Below are positions 43,151 through 51,927 of a stretch of DNA of 64,000 bases, one piece after another. The stretch's first letter is position 1; each line of letters starts with the position of its first letter. A program made the position numbers and the translations under genes. The notes under the pieces are model-generated. The model was not told where the DNA came from, did no database searches, and saw nothing but the letters and a program-made list of their open reading frames with translations. Origin of the DNA: Streptomyces sp. NBC_00878 (GTDB taxonomy: Bacteria; Actinomycetota; Actinomycetes; Streptomycetales; Streptomycetaceae); the NCBI RefSeq assembly GCF_026341515.1, contig NZ_JAPEOK010000001.1:10157776-10221775 (forward strand). Direction: 5' to 3'.

Positions 43151-44557
43151 TCAGCTCTGGTGCAGGAGTTCGGTGGCGGCGTGCTCGCCGGAGCGGACCG
43201 CGCCGTCCATGAAGCCGTTCCAGTAGGGGGAGAACTCGGACCCCGCCCAGTGCACGCGCCCGAACGTCCGGCCCAGCCACTCCCCGTACTCGGTCAGCAC
43301 TCCGGGGGCGGCGACTGAGGTGGGGCCGCCCCGGGTCCACTGCTCGGCGGTCCAGTCCTGCTCGACGTAGTCGACGGTGTCGTAGGCCCGCTCCCCGACG
43401 ACCTGGGCGAAGGAGCGCAGCACCGCGCCGCGGCGCTCGCCCGCCGGGCGGTGTGCCCACTTGCGCCACTCCTTGCCGCCGAGGAATCCCATGAGCACGC
43501 CCGGGCCGCCGTCGGGCGGGGAGTTGTCGAACATCTCGCGGATCGGCGAGCCTCCCCGCAGCAGCCCCATGCCGGACAGACCCTCGGCCCGCCAGAACGG
43601 GGTGTCGTACACGGCCACGCACTTCATGAGCGTGCCGAAGGGCAGCCGCTGGAACAGCTGGTCTTGCTGCGGCGGCAGCAGCGGGTCCCAGACGATGCGC
43701 GAGGCCAGCAGCGGCGGCACGGCGACGATCACCCGGCCGGCCCGCCAGTCGCCCGCGTCGGAGACCACGGTGACCCCGCCGGCGTCCTGGCTGATACGGC
43801 GCACCGGGGCCGACAGCTGGACGCGCCCGTCGAGTTCCTCGGCCAGCCGGGTCGCCACCAGCTGTGAGCCGCCGACGAATCGGCTGTCCTGAGCGCCACC
43901 GGAGGTACCGGTGCCGCGCTCCATGGTGCCCGGATGTGTCTCGTCGCCGAACGTCGAGACGTACCAGAGGCTGAACAGCGCCGACGCGTCGCGCGCCTCG
44001 CCGCCGTACGCGGAGTTGAGGAAGATGTTGACCAGCTCGACGGCATCACCGGTGATCTCCGCCTTGCGCAGCCAGGTCTCGTACGTCATGCCGTCCAGGT
44101 CACGGGCGTTCGGAGCCCGCCACGGCGCCGCCGGGGGCACCTTGCCCGCCGCCTGGCCGATGCGGGCCAGGGCGATGCCCATGTCCGGCAGTGAGAGCAG
44201 GTCCGGGGGCGTGTGCCCGGCGAACCGCCTGGCCTTGCCGTCGCGTACGTAGACCCGCTCGCCCGGCACGGCGGCCTCGTACGTGGCCACGCCGACCTCC
44301 TTGGCCAGTGCCAGCACGCGGTCCTGGGTGGGGCCGACGAACTGCCCGCCGATCTCGGTCACTTGGCCGTCGCCGAGGTCGTGGTTGAGCAGCCGCCCGC
44401 CGACCCGGTCGCGGGCCTCCAGGACGGCCACGGACTTGCCTGCCGCGACGAGCTCGCGCGCCGCGGTGAGTCCGGCCAGCCCCGCGCCGATCACGACGAC
44501 GTCGGCCTCTCGACTCCAGCGCTTCTCGACGGCTCGCGTGCCGTGCGTACGGGTCAT
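43151..44557 (-). CDS. Flavin-dependent monoamine oxidase family protein
   Basis: A 468-residue FAD enzyme. The N-terminal Rossmann motif VVIGAGLAGLTAAREL and LEARDRVGGR bind FAD. GGQFVGPTQDRV and the C-terminal HWAGSEFSPYWNGFMDGAVRSGE complete the amine-oxidase family. It would oxidise an amine to an imine/aldehyde with release of H2O2; the adjacent aldehyde dehydrogenase operon could take the aldehyde on. AAGGAGTG upstream supports ATG 44557. Palindromic TTGTC elements lie in its promoter region. Confidence 0.9.
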   Translation of the reverse strand: MTRTHGTRAVEKRWSREADVVVIGAGLAGLTAARELVAAGKSVAVLEARDRVGGRLLNHDLGDGQVTEIGGQFVGPTQDRVLALAKEVGVATYEAAVPGERVYVRDGKARRFAGHTPPDLLSLPDMGIALARIGQAAGKVPPAAPWRAPNARDLDGMTYETWLRKAEITGDAVELVNIFLNSAYGGEARDASALFSLWYVSTFGDETHPGTMERGTGTSGGAQDSRFVGGSQLVATRLAEELDGRVQLSAPVRRISQDAGGVTVVSDAGDWRAGRVIVAVPPLLASRIVWDPLLPPQQDQLFQRLPFGTLMKCVAVYDTPFWRAEGLSGMGLLRGGSPIREMFDNSPPDGGPGVLMGFLGGKEWRKWAHRPAGERRGAVLRSFAQVVGERAYDTVDYVEQDWTAEQWTRGGPTSVAAPGVLTEYGEWLGRTFGRVHWAGSEFSPYWNGFMDGAVRSGEHAATELLHQS

Positions 44558-44612
44558 GGTCACTCCTTGGCTCGCAGAGGTGAGGTGGTCGACGCACAAC
44601 TTACAGGCGACA

Positions 44613-44655
44613 TTGTCGCATGACAAGGTCGACTGAATTTGTCATCTGTAATGAC
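44613..44655. promoter_or_regulatory. Two palindromes upstream of the amine oxidase
   Basis: TTGTC-GCAT-GACAA at 44613-44626 and GTCAT-CTGTA-ATGAC at 44641-44655, both perfect five-base arms, repeat the TTGTC/GACAA theme. They lie 56-98 bases upstream of the amine oxidase start and in front of the divergent exporter, so a TetR- or MarR-type repressor could bind here. Confidence 0.45.
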
Positions 44656-44702
44656 CCTCTGACCTGCCCGTACGATGCAAGACGAGCGAGTGGCGATCGA
44701 GT

Positions 44703-44728
44703 GACTCGTTCATTCGACTTGAGCGAGT
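44703..44728. promoter_or_regulatory. Shared operator element, MMPL copy
   Basis: GACTCGTTCATTCGACTTGAG (44703-44723) matches the element before the tetR gene at 41824. Here the inverted pair is ACTCG (44704-44708) and CGAGT (44724-44728). GAGCGAGTG is also directly repeated at 44684-44692 and 44721-44729. The exporter start is about 40 bases downstream. Confidence 0.55.
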
Positions 44729-44768
44729 GATAAAGTCGGCCCATCGAAACCGTTCGAGGGAGTTCGTC

Positions 44769-47051
44769 ATGGCCGTCCTGCTCCACCGGCTGGGCCGCAG
44801 CGCCTACCACCACCGCAAGCTCGTCCTGGGTATCTGGCTCTTCGTACTGGCCGCGCTCATCACGTGCGTCAGTGTCTTCAGTGGCAAGCTCGACGACCGC
44901 TTCTCGGTGCCGGGCACCGAGTCGCAGCGTGCGTTGGACAGCCTGAGCAAGACCCTTCCGGAAGCCTCGGGCGCCAGCGCCCAGATCGTCTTCACCGCGC
45001 CCGAAGGGCGCCGGGTCACCGAAGCCCCCTACACGGCGGCCATCGCCCGGACCGTGGCGGAGGCCGAGCGGGCGCCCCAGGTCAGCGAGGTCGCCGGCCC
45101 CCAGGACTCCGGCGCCGTCTCGGCCGACCGGACGACCGCGATCGTCCAGGTCCACTACACCGTGCAGAACGCGGAGGTCCGTACGTCATCCGTGGACGCG
45201 ATCGAGGACGCGGCCCGCGCGGCCGAGACGGATGGACTGCGGACGTCGGTGGGCGGTTCCGTCTACAGCAGCAAGGGCGTCCACATAGGTCCGTCGGAGA
45301 TCATCGGTGTGGCCGTGGCGCTGCTCGTGCTCGTCGTCACGTTCGGATCGCTGCTGGCCTCCGGCATGGCCCTGGTGCCCGCGCTGATCGGTGTGGCGGT
45401 CGGTCTGACCGGACTGCTCGCTCTCACGCCCGCGGTCGGCATCTCCTCCACCGCCGTCACGCTCGCCCTGATGCTGGGCCTGGCCGTCGGCATCGACTAC
45501 GTCCTGTTCATCCTCTCGCGCCACCGACAGCAACTGGCCCGCGGCACCGATCCGAAGGAATCCGTCGCGCTGGCCGTCGGTACCGCAGGAAGCGCCGTGG
45601 TTTTCGCCGGCGTCACCGTGATCATCGCGCTCGCCGCGCTGAGCGTCATCGGCATCCCGTTTCTGACGACGATGGGTCTCGGGGCCGCCGGAGCCGTCCT
45701 CGTCGCCGTACTGGCCGCGATCACCCTCGTCCCCGCCGTCGCCGGATTCGCCGGCGCACGGCTCGCCCCCAAGCCCGGCAGCCGCGCCGCCCGGCGGGCC
45801 GCCGATACGGAGGGGTCTGCCGATGCGGAGGGGACCGCCGATGCGGACGGGACCGACGCCGACGCCAAGGGGGCAGCAGGCGCCGAGGGGCCCACCGGCC
45901 ACACCACCATGGGCACCCGCTGGACCAAGTGGGTCATAGCCAAGCCGCTGCTGACCGTGCTCGCCGTCGCGGGCATCCTGGTGACCCTCACCCTGCCCGC
46001 CCTGGACCTGCGCCTGGCCCTTCCCGACAACGGTTCCGCGCCGCACGCCTCCACCGAACGCAAGGCCTACGACACGATCAGCGAGAGGTTCGGGCCCGGC
46101 TTCAACGGCCCACTGCTCGTACTCGTCGAGACCGACAACAGTACGGCTGCCACGAGTTCACAGGCCGGCGCTCAGGTGGCCGAGAAGCTGGGAACCCTCA
46201 AGAACGTCAAGGCCGTGCTGCCTCCCCAGCCCACCAGCGACCCGATCCAGAGCGTGATCACCGTCCTCCCCGCCTCCGGCCCCGACAGCGTCCGCACCGA
46301 CCGACTCGTCCGCGACATCCGCGAGGCCGCGCCCGACCTCCGTGACACCACCGGCGCCTCGGTCGCGGTCACCGGCACCACCGCCGTCAACATCGACGTC
46401 TCCAACCGCCTCAGCGACTCCCTGCTGCCCTTCGTCGCCATCGTCGTCGGCCTCAGCCTGCTCCTGCTGATGATCGTCTTCCGCTCCCTGGTCATCCCTG
46501 TCAAGGCCGCCGTCGGCTTCCTGCTCTCGGTGGGAGCCTCGCTCGGTCTGGTCGTCGCCGTCTTCCAGTGGGGCTGGCTGGCCGACGTCCTCGGCGTGCC
46601 CCACAGCGGCCCGGTCGTCAGCTTCCTGCCCATCATCCTGATCGGCGTGCTGTTCGGACTGGCCATGGACTACGAGGTGTTCCTGGTGTCCGGGATGCGC
46701 GAGGAATGGGCCCACACCGGCCGGGCCCGCCAGTCGGTCGTCGACGGCGCGCGCCACAGCGTACGGGTCGTCACCGCGGCCGCCCTGATCATGTTCACCG
46801 TCTTCGCCGGGTTCTTCCCCCTGGACGATTCCCTGATCAAGCCCATCGCGTTCGCCCTGGCCGTCGGAGTGGCCATCGACGCCTTCGCCGTCCGCATGAC
46901 GCTCGTACCGGCGGTACTCGCTCTCGCGGGCCGGGGCGCCTGGTGGCTGCCTGCCTGGCTGGACAGGATCCTGCCCGACCTCGATGTCGAGGGAAGCAGC
47001 CTCCAGAAGGCGGCACCCGCGGAGCGCAGGGAACCCGAGCCCGTCTCCTGA
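44769..47051 (+). CDS. MMPL/RND-family exporter
   Basis: A 760-residue membrane protein with two repeats of one plus five helices. The first outer domain is residues about 35-165 and the second is about 430-550. MMPL motifs such as GLAVGIDYVLFILSRHRQQ and GLAMDYEVFLVSGMREEW carry the conserved Asp-Tyr of the proton relay in each half. A cytoplasmic Asp/Ala/Gly-rich linker (DTEGSADAEGTADADGTDAD, about 353-385) separates the halves. Relatives export lipids, antibiotics or toxic compounds by proton antiport. GAGGGAG precedes ATG 44769. It shares an operator-like element with the TetR gene at 41860. Confidence 0.92.
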   Translation: MAVLLHRLGRSAYHHRKLVLGIWLFVLAALITCVSVFSGKLDDRFSVPGTESQRALDSLSKTLPEASGASAQIVFTAPEGRRVTEAPYTAAIARTVAEAERAPQVSEVAGPQDSGAVSADRTTAIVQVHYTVQNAEVRTSSVDAIEDAARAAETDGLRTSVGGSVYSSKGVHIGPSEIIGVAVALLVLVVTFGSLLASGMALVPALIGVAVGLTGLLALTPAVGISSTAVTLALMLGLAVGIDYVLFILSRHRQQLARGTDPKESVALAVGTAGSAVVFAGVTVIIALAALSVIGIPFLTTMGLGAAGAVLVAVLAAITLVPAVAGFAGARLAPKPGSRAARRAADTEGSADAEGTADADGTDADAKGAAGAEGPTGHTTMGTRWTKWVIAKPLLTVLAVAGILVTLTLPALDLRLALPDNGSAPHASTERKAYDTISERFGPGFNGPLLVLVETDNSTAATSSQAGAQVAEKLGTLKNVKAVLPPQPTSDPIQSVITVLPASGPDSVRTDRLVRDIREAAPDLRDTTGASVAVTGTTAVNIDVSNRLSDSLLPFVAIVVGLSLLLLMIVFRSLVIPVKAAVGFLLSVGASLGLVVAVFQWGWLADVLGVPHSGPVVSFLPIILIGVLFGLAMDYEVFLVSGMREEWAHTGRARQSVVDGARHSVRVVTAAALIMFTVFAGFFPLDDSLIKPIAFALAVGVAIDAFAVRMTLVPAVLALAGRGAWWLPAWLDRILPDLDVEGSSLQKAAPAERREPEPVS

Positions 47052-47088
47052 ACCCACCCGGGCGAGGGAAAGTGCCTTCTCGGCTGAA

Positions 47089-47120
47089 CTCCGGCGACCC
47101 CATGGTGCGGGTCGCCGGAG
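47089..47120. terminator. Terminator after MMPL gene
   Basis: A perfect 12-bp stem (CTCCGGCGACCC at 47089-47100 with 47109-47120) and an eight-base loop, 38 bases after the stop codon. Confidence 0.8.
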
Positions 47121-47177
47121 TCCGTGCGCTCTCCCTCCACCACGTACGGGACGAGCGAGGCAGCTGAGGAAGCCGAT

Positions 47178-47510
47178 GTGCGCGTGCCGAAGATTCACAC
47201 GATGCTCACGGCGACCGACCCCGACACGGGGGGAGAGGTACCGCATCGACGAACCCTGGCCGCTGCTCTTGGTGCGTTGCGCCGAGATCGACTCCTGTCC
47301 GCACGCCTTGCGCCGCTCCGGCTTCCGCCCTACGGACGTACGGGCCACCCGCAACGTCGACGAACAACACGTCACTGCACGGCTGGTGGGTCTCGACTCC
47401 GCCGAAGCGCCCTCTGGCCAGGCAGAATTGGCCGAGTACGCCGACACGACACGACCTGAACCGGCCGCGGGAGCGGAGGCGCGGGACGTCGAGGACTTCC
47501 TGCGGCGTAC
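47178..47510 (+). pseudogene. Frameshifted gene, unknown family
   Basis: GTG 47178, preceded by GAGGAA, opens the frame VRVPKIHTMLTATDPDTG and then goes wrong at a run of six G (47228-47233). With five G the frame continues as TGERYRIDEPWPLLLVRCAE, then IDSCPHALRRSGFRPTDV and TRNVDEQHVTARLVGL, a coherent globular sequence with Streptomyces codon use. So it is a small gene broken by one inserted base, or a sequencing error. The true end is unclear. I do not recognise the family. Confidence 0.55.
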
Positions 47511-47849
47511 GCCCACTCCCATCCGCCGCTCGTCCCGGCGTGCGCGCCGCTGTGGGGGCGTGTGTCGCGGTCGTCGTACGCCTCACTGCCGTCGTGCGCC
47601 CATGAGTTGTACGGAAGATCCGTACGGTCCCGCGGCGCGTCGGCGAGGCAACCGCGTCCCATCGGTACCGTGTGGCGCTGCGTTCCCGCACGTCTACGCG
47701 GGCAACCGCCGACCAAACACATTATCCGTGCCAGGTCACGGCTCGGCCCCGGCTCGCGCCGGGCACCGTACAAAGTCGGACGATAGCTCGCCATACTGGA
47801 CGAGCCAGGGGAGGGCGGGGTCGAACAACGACGGGGGCGATCGCAGCAG
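47511..47849. other. Intergenic, no gene recognised
   Basis: Sequence between the frameshifted gene and the kinase. Open frames here are arginine/cysteine-rich and lack domain-like pattern. The kinase promoter must lie in the last about 100 bases, where AT content rises (around 47782-47800). Confidence 0.4.
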
Positions 47850-50072
47850 ATGGGGGACACCAGGCTGATCCAGGGCCGGTATCGGTTGCTCGACCTGATC
47901 GGTCGAGGCGGCATGGGCGAGGTGTGGCGTGCCCGGGACGAGTCGCTGGGTAGACAGGTCGCTGTCAAGTGCCTGAAGCCGCTCAACCAGCACCACGACC
48001 AGTCGTTCACGCGCGTCCTGCGGGAGCGGTTCCGTCGCGAGGCCCGGGTGGCCGCGGCTCTCCAGCACCGCGGGGTGACCGTCGTCCACGACTTCGGCGA
48101 GTCCGACGGGGTGCTCTATCTGGTGATGGAGCTGCTGGACGGGCGTAACCTCAGCCAGCTCCTGGAGGACAACAAACAGCATCCGCTGCCGGTCGACGAC
48201 ATCGTGGACATCGCCGAACAGGCTTCCGCCGCGCTCGCGTACACCCACCAACAGGGCATCGTGCACCGGGACTTGAAGCCCGCGAACATCATGCGGCTCG
48301 GCGACGGCACGGTGAAGATCTGTGACTTCGGCATAGCTCGCCTCGGCCACGACATCGGCTTCACCTCCCGGCTCACCGGCACCGGCATCGCCATGGGCAC
48401 CCCGCACTACATGTCGCCGGAGCAGATCGGCGGCGACCAGGTCGACCAGCGCAGCGACCTCTACTCCTTCGGCTGCGTGCTGTACGAGATCGCCACCGGC
48501 GCGCCGCCGTTCGACCTCGACGACGCGTGGGCGGTCCTCGTGGGCCACCGGGACACGCTGCCCGAGCCGCCGCGCCGCCATCGCGCCGAACTCCCCGAGT
48601 ACCTGGACCGGATCATCCTGGACCTGCTGGCCAAGGAACCCGGGGAGCGACCGCACGACGCCCGCGAGCTGGGCCGTCGCATCGGCGCGGGCCGCACCTC
48701 ACCGGTGTACGTACCGACCGTGGTGTCGCCCCCGGTCCGGCCCGCACCGGCGGAGCGGCCCGCCGCCCGCGAGGCGCGGCTGCCGTCCTGGACCCGCGGG
48801 ATGACCACCGGACACAAGGCGACCGGCGCGGGTCTGCGCACCACACCGCCCGACGCCGCCGCTGGCCTCACCGGCGACTGGATCGCCCGCACCGACCGGC
48901 GCGGGGCCCAGGAGCCGGTGCCCGCCGAACGGCCCACGCCGTCACCGGAGTTGATCACCACCCTCACCGGCCGGCACAACGCGGGCCTGAGCCTGGGACG
49001 GCTCGGCCGATGGGCGGAGGCGGGCGAGGTACACCGAGCGGTCGCCGTCGAACGCGAGCACGCCCTCGGCCCCGACCACCCCGACACCCTGGCCAGCCGC
49101 TACGAGGTCGGCTTCACCCTCAGCCGCACCGGCCGCCCCGCCGACGCGCTGCGCGAGTACGGGAACGTGGCCCAGGCCAGGGAGCACGTGTTCGGCCCCG
49201 ACCACCCGGACACCCTGGCCGCCCGCCAGGAAATGGCCTACGTACTGGGCCAGTTGGGCCGTCACTTCGAGGCGCACCAGGTCTACACAGCCGTGCTGGC
49301 GGCCCGGGAGCGCGCCATGGGCCCCGAGCACCCCGACACCCTGCGCTGCCGCCACAACCTCGCCTTCAACCTCAGCAGGCTCGGACGCCTGGAGGACTCG
49401 TACCGGATGGCGAGCGAGGTGGCCGCCTCCCGTGCCCGGGTGCTCGGCCCGAACCATCCCGACACCCTCGTCACACGGTACGAAGTGGCGTACGCGCTCG
49501 GGCAGTTGGGCCGCTGGCCGGAGGCGCTGCAGACGTACCAGGAGGTCGCCGAGGCGCGGGCGCAGGCCCTCGGCCCCGACCATCCCGACACGCTCGCCGC
49601 GCGCTACGAGGTCGGCATCAGCCTCGGCCGCCTCGGGCGCAGCGCCCACGCGCTGGAGCTCTACCGCGGCCTGATCGACGACCGCACTCGCGTCCACGGC
49701 CCCGCCCACCCCGAGACCCTGCGCGCCCGGCACGGACTCGGCGTCAACCTTGGCCGGCTCGGCCGCTGGGAGGAGGCCCTCGCCGAGTCCCGTGACGTGT
49801 GCGCGATCCGGGAGCGCGTGCTCGGTCCCGACCACCCGGACACCCTGGTCAGCCGTCGCGAGGTCGCCGTCGGGCTCGGCTGGCTCGGCCGTTGGGCCGA
49901 CGCGCTCACGGAGTACCGCCAGGTGGCCGCCGCTCGCGAGCGGGTCCTGGGCAGCGACCATCCCGACGCGCTGGCCAGCCGCAACGACGAAGCGCACTGT
50001 CTGGAACAGCTGGGGCGTGGGGCGGAGGCGGTGGAGTTGTATCGGAGGGTGGCGGCGTTACGCCAACGGTGA
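47850..50072 (+). CDS. Ser/Thr protein kinase fused to TPR repeats
   Basis: A 740-residue protein. Residues about 10-275 are a PknB-type kinase: GRGGMGEVW P-loop (18-26), K40, HRDLKPANIM with D141, DFG 159-161, and SPEQ in the activation segment. An Arg/Pro/Ala-rich linker (about 280-360) follows. Then come eight 42-residue TPR units of the kinesin-light-chain type, each with G-x-x-HP-[DE]-[TA]-L, plus a first partial one. No membrane helix is visible, unlike PknB itself, so it is probably cytoplasmic, with the TPR arm recruiting partners. Codon 737 (50058-50060) is TTA. No partner is encoded next to it. Confidence 0.92.
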   Translation: MGDTRLIQGRYRLLDLIGRGGMGEVWRARDESLGRQVAVKCLKPLNQHHDQSFTRVLRERFRREARVAAALQHRGVTVVHDFGESDGVLYLVMELLDGRNLSQLLEDNKQHPLPVDDIVDIAEQASAALAYTHQQGIVHRDLKPANIMRLGDGTVKICDFGIARLGHDIGFTSRLTGTGIAMGTPHYMSPEQIGGDQVDQRSDLYSFGCVLYEIATGAPPFDLDDAWAVLVGHRDTLPEPPRRHRAELPEYLDRIILDLLAKEPGERPHDARELGRRIGAGRTSPVYVPTVVSPPVRPAPAERPAAREARLPSWTRGMTTGHKATGAGLRTTPPDAAAGLTGDWIARTDRRGAQEPVPAERPTPSPELITTLTGRHNAGLSLGRLGRWAEAGEVHRAVAVEREHALGPDHPDTLASRYEVGFTLSRTGRPADALREYGNVAQAREHVFGPDHPDTLAARQEMAYVLGQLGRHFEAHQVYTAVLAARERAMGPEHPDTLRCRHNLAFNLSRLGRLEDSYRMASEVAASRARVLGPNHPDTLVTRYEVAYALGQLGRWPEALQTYQEVAEARAQALGPDHPDTLAARYEVGISLGRLGRSAHALELYRGLIDDRTRVHGPAHPETLRARHGLGVNLGRLGRWEEALAESRDVCAIRERVLGPDHPDTLVSRREVAVGLGWLGRWADALTEYRQVAAARERVLGSDHPDALASRNDEAHCLEQLGRGAEAVELYRRVAALRQR

Positions 50073-50100
50073 CGCTCCGCTGGGGTGCGCCGGATCGAGA

Positions 50101-50134
50101 CGGGGGCTGCGCCCCCGAACCCCTGCCGGGGGTT
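50101..50134. terminator. Tandem hairpins, Streptomyces intergenic repeat type
   Basis: CGGGGGC-TGC-GCCCCCG (50101-50117) is followed at once by AACCCC-TGCCG-GGGGTT (50118-50134). The block and the following sequence to about 50205 resemble the common GC-rich intergenic repeat of streptomycete genomes. It ends the kinase transcript. Confidence 0.65.
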
Positions 50135-50254
50135 GTTCGTCGGCTGCGGGTCGTCCGTGGCTGGGCGCGCCCCGCGGCGGAGCCGCAAATGTCACAGCCC
50201 CGCGCCCCTGTAGGGCGCCGTCTGCTGCTCGGCCAGCTGCCGACCAGGTCTGGC

Positions 50255-50266
50255 TGATCTAGATCA
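50255..50266. promoter_or_regulatory. 12-bp perfect palindrome before the oxidoreductase
   Basis: TGATCTAGATCA lies 20-31 bases before ATG 50286, over the expected promoter, with a possible -10 (TTACCT, 50274-50279) seven bases before the ATG. It may be an operator; XbaI/BclI-like chance palindromes are rare in this GC-rich DNA. Confidence 0.4.
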
Positions 50267-50285
50267 TCGCGTGTTACCTAGAGGC

Positions 50286-51851
50286 ATGGGTGCATACGAG
50301 GGACGCCGGGAGCAGGATGTCGTCATCGTCGGTGGGGGGCACAACGGGCTGGTCGCCGCTGCCTATCTGGCGCGGGCCGGGAAGTCCGTGCTGGTTCTGG
50401 AGCGGCTGGGGGTGACCGGCGGGGCGGCCGTGTCCACCCGGCCGTTCGCCGGTGTCGACGCCCGGCTGTCGCGGTACTCGTACCTGGTCAGTCTGCTGCC
50501 CCGGAAGATCGTGCGGGACCTCGGCCTGGACTTCCGGGTGCGTGGCCGCACCGTGTCCTCGTACACCCCCACCGAACGCGACGGCCGGCCGGCCGGACTG
50601 CTCGTCGGCGGCGGCGAACGGCGTACCCGGGAGGCCTTCGCCCGGCTGACCGGCTCCGGCCGCGAGTACCAGGCTTGGCAGCGCTTCTACGGTATGACCG
50701 GCCGCGTCGCCCAAAAGGTGTTCCCCACCCTCACCGAACCGCTGCCCACGCGCGACGAACTGCGCCTCCGCATCGACGACGAGGAGGCGTGGAAGACCCT
50801 CTTCGAGGAGCCGCTCGGGGTGACCGTCGAGGACACCTTCGGCGACGATCTCGTACGCGGCGTCGTCCTCACCGACGCCCTCATCGGCACCTTCGCCGAC
50901 GCCCACGACCCGTCCCTGCGACAGAACCGCTGCTTCCTCTACCACGTGATCGGCGGCGGTACGGGCGCCTGGGACGTGCCGGTCGGCGGCATGGGCGCGC
51001 TCACCGACGCGATCGCCGGAGCCGCGCGCGCCGCGGGCGCGGTCGTCGCCACCGGTCATGAGGCTGTCCGTGTGGAGACCGACGGGCGGACCGCCGAGGT
51101 CACGTACCGGACCGCGGACGGAGAGGGGACCGTCTCGGCCCGGCACGTTCTCGTCAACGCCTCCCCGCAGGAGCTCGCCCGGCTCACCGGTGACGAGCCG
51201 CCCGCCCCGGCCGAGGGCGCCCAGCTCAAGGTGAACATGCTGCTGAAGCGGCTGCCCCGGCTGCGCGACACGTCCGTCGATCCGCGCGAGGCCTTCTCCG
51301 GGACCTTCCATATCGCCGAGGGATACGAGCAGTTGGCGACCGCACACGCGCAGGCCGCCTCCGGTGCGCTGCCCGAGGCGCCGCCCTCCGAGATCTACTG
51401 CCACTCGCTCACCGATCCGACGACCCTCGGCCCGGACCTGGTGCAGCAGGGCTACCACACGCTCACACTCTTCGGCCTGCACACACCCGCCCGGCTCTTC
51501 GCCCACGACAACGACGGCGTACGCGAGGAACTGCTCAAGTCGACGCTCGCGCAGCTGGACGCGCATCTCGCCGAGCCGCTCGCCGACTGCCTGGCGACCG
51601 ACGCGGACGGCCGCCCCTGCATCGAGGCGAAGACACCGCTCGACCTGGAGCGCGACCTGCGGCTGCCCGGAGGTAACATCTTCCACCGCGACCTCGCCTT
51701 CCCCTACGCGCAGGAGGGCACGGGCCGCTGGGGCGTGGAGACCGCACACGCGAACGTCCTGCTGTGCGGCGCGGGCGCGGTACGCGGCGGCGGGGTGAGC
51801 GGAGTGCCGGGGCACAACGCCGCCATGGCGGTGCTGGAGGAGTCCTCGTGA
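50286..51851 (+). CDS. Phytoene-desaturase-like FAD oxidoreductase
   Basis: A 521-residue NAD(P)/FAD-dependent oxidoreductase of the CrtI/PYROXD2 group. The N terminus has VVIVGGGHNGLVAAAYLARAG for FAD and GGAAVST; VGGMGALTDAIAGAA in the middle is typical of carotenoid-type desaturases. The C terminus is LLCGAGAVRGGGVSGVPGHNAA. No other carotenoid genes are near, so a role in carotenoid synthesis is not supported; a general lipid or isoprenoid oxidoreductase is as likely. ATG 50286 was chosen; it may be leaderless, as AGAGG is only one base away. Confidence 0.87.
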   Translation: MGAYEGRREQDVVIVGGGHNGLVAAAYLARAGKSVLVLERLGVTGGAAVSTRPFAGVDARLSRYSYLVSLLPRKIVRDLGLDFRVRGRTVSSYTPTERDGRPAGLLVGGGERRTREAFARLTGSGREYQAWQRFYGMTGRVAQKVFPTLTEPLPTRDELRLRIDDEEAWKTLFEEPLGVTVEDTFGDDLVRGVVLTDALIGTFADAHDPSLRQNRCFLYHVIGGGTGAWDVPVGGMGALTDAIAGAARAAGAVVATGHEAVRVETDGRTAEVTYRTADGEGTVSARHVLVNASPQELARLTGDEPPAPAEGAQLKVNMLLKRLPRLRDTSVDPREAFSGTFHIAEGYEQLATAHAQAASGALPEAPPSEIYCHSLTDPTTLGPDLVQQGYHTLTLFGLHTPARLFAHDNDGVREELLKSTLAQLDAHLAEPLADCLATDADGRPCIEAKTPLDLERDLRLPGGNIFHRDLAFPYAQEGTGRWGVETAHANVLLCGAGAVRGGGVSGVPGHNAAMAVLEESS

Positions 51852-51887
51852 CCTGGCGACCAGGTGACCTGGTGACCTTGTGACCGC
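51848..51887. repeat. 8-bp tandem array over the stop codon
   Basis: Five units near GTGACCTG run from 51848 to 51887 (GTGACCTG, GCGACCAG, GTGACCTG, GTGACCTT, GTGACCGC). The first supplies the TGA stop of the oxidoreductase gene. Probably slippage; no function is evident. Confidence 0.6.
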
Positions 51888-51927
51888 CAAGTAGTGTTCG
51901 GCGGGCGTTCGTTGAGGCTCGTGGCGG

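Noticed and set aside
50286..51851. A carotenoid biosynthesis gene (crtI).
   Set aside because: Only the CrtI-like fold is supported. There is no crtE, crtB or crtY nearby, and this branch includes many non-carotenoid oxidoreductases.
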